A stretch of 5,960 nucleotides of DNA from Actinomycetota bacterium. Its GTDB lineage: Bacteria; Actinomycetota; Thermoleophilia; Gaiellales; Gaiellaceae. Positions within the stretch are counted from its first letter, which is position 1. Each line of letters begins with the position of its first letter. Position numbers and translations under genes: made by a program. The notes under the pieces are model-generated. The model saw nothing but the letters and a program-made list of their open reading frames with translations, was not told the DNA's origin and did not search any database. The stretch is from contig JACDCN010000141.1 in the NCBI GenBank assembly GCA_013817555.1, positions 1 through 5,960 of the forward strand, read 5' to 3'. Below, one piece after another: positions 5,480 through 5,960 of the stretch.

Positions 5480-5516
5480 GCGCGGAAATCCCTAAAGCCG
5501 TCCGCTTCGCGGCCGG
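5469..5516 (+). other. Alternative and second stem-loops in the EamA leader
   Basis: GGATTCC at 5469-5475 can pair with GGAAATCC at 5484-5491 with one bulged base. This would break the stem at 5450-5479, so the two are mutually exclusive. A separate short stem follows: 5498-5500 plus 5502-5505 with 5509-5512 plus 5514-5516, loop TTC. The rest up to 5545 shows no further structure that I can see. Confidence 0.4.
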
Positions 5517-5545
5517 GGCGACTCCATTTTCCATCAACCGTCTAG

Positions 5546-5960
5546 ATGTTGTCGCTGCTGGCGCTCGGTGGCGCTCTGTCATGGGGCGCTGGCGACTTCC
5601 TCGCGGGCCTCGCAGTGCGACGGATCGCCGTTCTTACCGTGCTCGCGTTCTCGCAGGCGATCGGCCTCCTGGGCATCGCGCTCTGGGTCTGGCTCGCGCG
5701 CGATCCGTTTCCCGGCGTCACCGAGCTCCTCCCTGCGGCACTCGCCGGACTAGCCGGCGCGATCGGGCTCGGCGCTCTCTACCGCGGTCTGGCGGTGGGC
5801 GCCATGGGAATCGTGGCGCCGATCTCCGCCGTGTCGCCCATCGTCCCGCTCGCCGTCGACGCAGCGCGAGGTGTCGTCCCGGCTGCCGCGCAGTGGCTCG
5901 GCGTCGCGCTCGTCCTGACGGGAATCGTCACGCTCTCTCGCGGGCCGAGCGGTAGTGGGC
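5546..5960 (+). CDS. EamA/DMT-family transporter, N-terminal part (3' end outside window)
   Basis: The frame is open from the ATG at 5546 to the window end and gives 138 residues of a very hydrophobic protein. It has about five membrane helices: roughly residues 1-23, 27-50, 62-82, 84-104 and 114-131. This is one complete EamA repeat of the drug/metabolite transporter superfamily; full-length members have two such repeats and ten helices. Typical features are the early W-G-x-x-D/x-F pattern (SWGAGDF, 12-18), AxxxGxxLYRGLAVGAMGIVAPISAVSPIVP with glycine-rich helix packing, and the closing QWLGVALVLTGIVTLSR (116-132). Such proteins export small metabolites or amino acids across the inner membrane; the substrate cannot be predicted. 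The start is certain within the frame because an in-frame TAG (5543-5545) lies directly before the ATG. No Shine-Dalgarno sequence is visible. The gene follows the YhaM-like gene after 107 bp of structured sequence. Confidence 0.85.
   Translation, partial: MLSLLALGGALSWGAGDFLAGLAVRRIAVLTVLAFSQAIGLLGIALWVWLARDPFPGVTELLPAALAGLAGAIGLGALYRGLAVGAMGIVAPISAVSPIVPLAVDAARGVVPAAAQWLGVALVLTGIVTLSRGPSGSG

Noticed and set aside
1..5960. Mobile element, CRISPR array, tRNA or toxin-antitoxin pair
   Set aside because: No transposase or integrase motif, no regularly spaced direct repeats, no tRNA-like cloverleaf with CCA end, and no small paired toxin/antitoxin frames were seen.

Overview
The window is a GC-rich, gene-dense bacterial chromosomal segment. 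Several things suggest a high-GC actinobacterium, perhaps of the Thermoleophilia type: strong G/C bias at third codon positions, frequent GTG starts, no visible Shine-Dalgarno sequence at any start, TAnnnT boxes a few bases before start codons, and an Mrp ATPase without the CxxC pair. The taxonomic guess is an inference; there is no marker gene here.

Layout. Bases 1-512 (+) hold the 3' end of a leucine/valine-type amino-acid dehydrogenase. It converges on a run of five minus-strand genes, read right to left: a DUF1015 protein (start 4449), an inositol-monophosphatase-family phosphatase (start 3373, GTGA overlap with the DUF1015 stop), an Mrp/NBP35-type ATPase (start 2562, 13 bp after the phosphatase), a compact Ldh_2-family oxidoreductase (start 1471, 8 bp after mrp) and a small two-helix membrane protein (start 674). 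The last gene appears to have lost its natural stop by a 1-nt frameshift. Bases 4450-4595 are a divergent intergenic region. To its right, on the plus strand, are a YhaM-like OB-fold/HD 3'-5' exoribonuclease (4596-5438), a 107-bp intergenic stretch with strong stem-loops, and the first half of an EamA-type transporter that runs off the window (5546-5960).

How the genes work together. The minus-strand genes are packed like an operon, but their functions do not form a textbook pathway: Mrp is an iron-sulfur/P-loop carrier, the phosphatase and Ldh_2 enzyme are metabolic, and DUF1015 has no assigned function that I can state with confidence. The YhaM-like nuclease would act in RNA turnover and the EamA protein in metabolite export.

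The most interesting non-coding signals are: a 23-bp box present once in front of each divergent gene, as an inverted repeat; a recurring TAnnnT-type box 5-8 bases before start codons, which suggests leaderless transcripts; and alternative hairpins before the EamA gene. I found no mobile element, CRISPR array, tRNA, rRNA or clear new defence or biosynthetic system.
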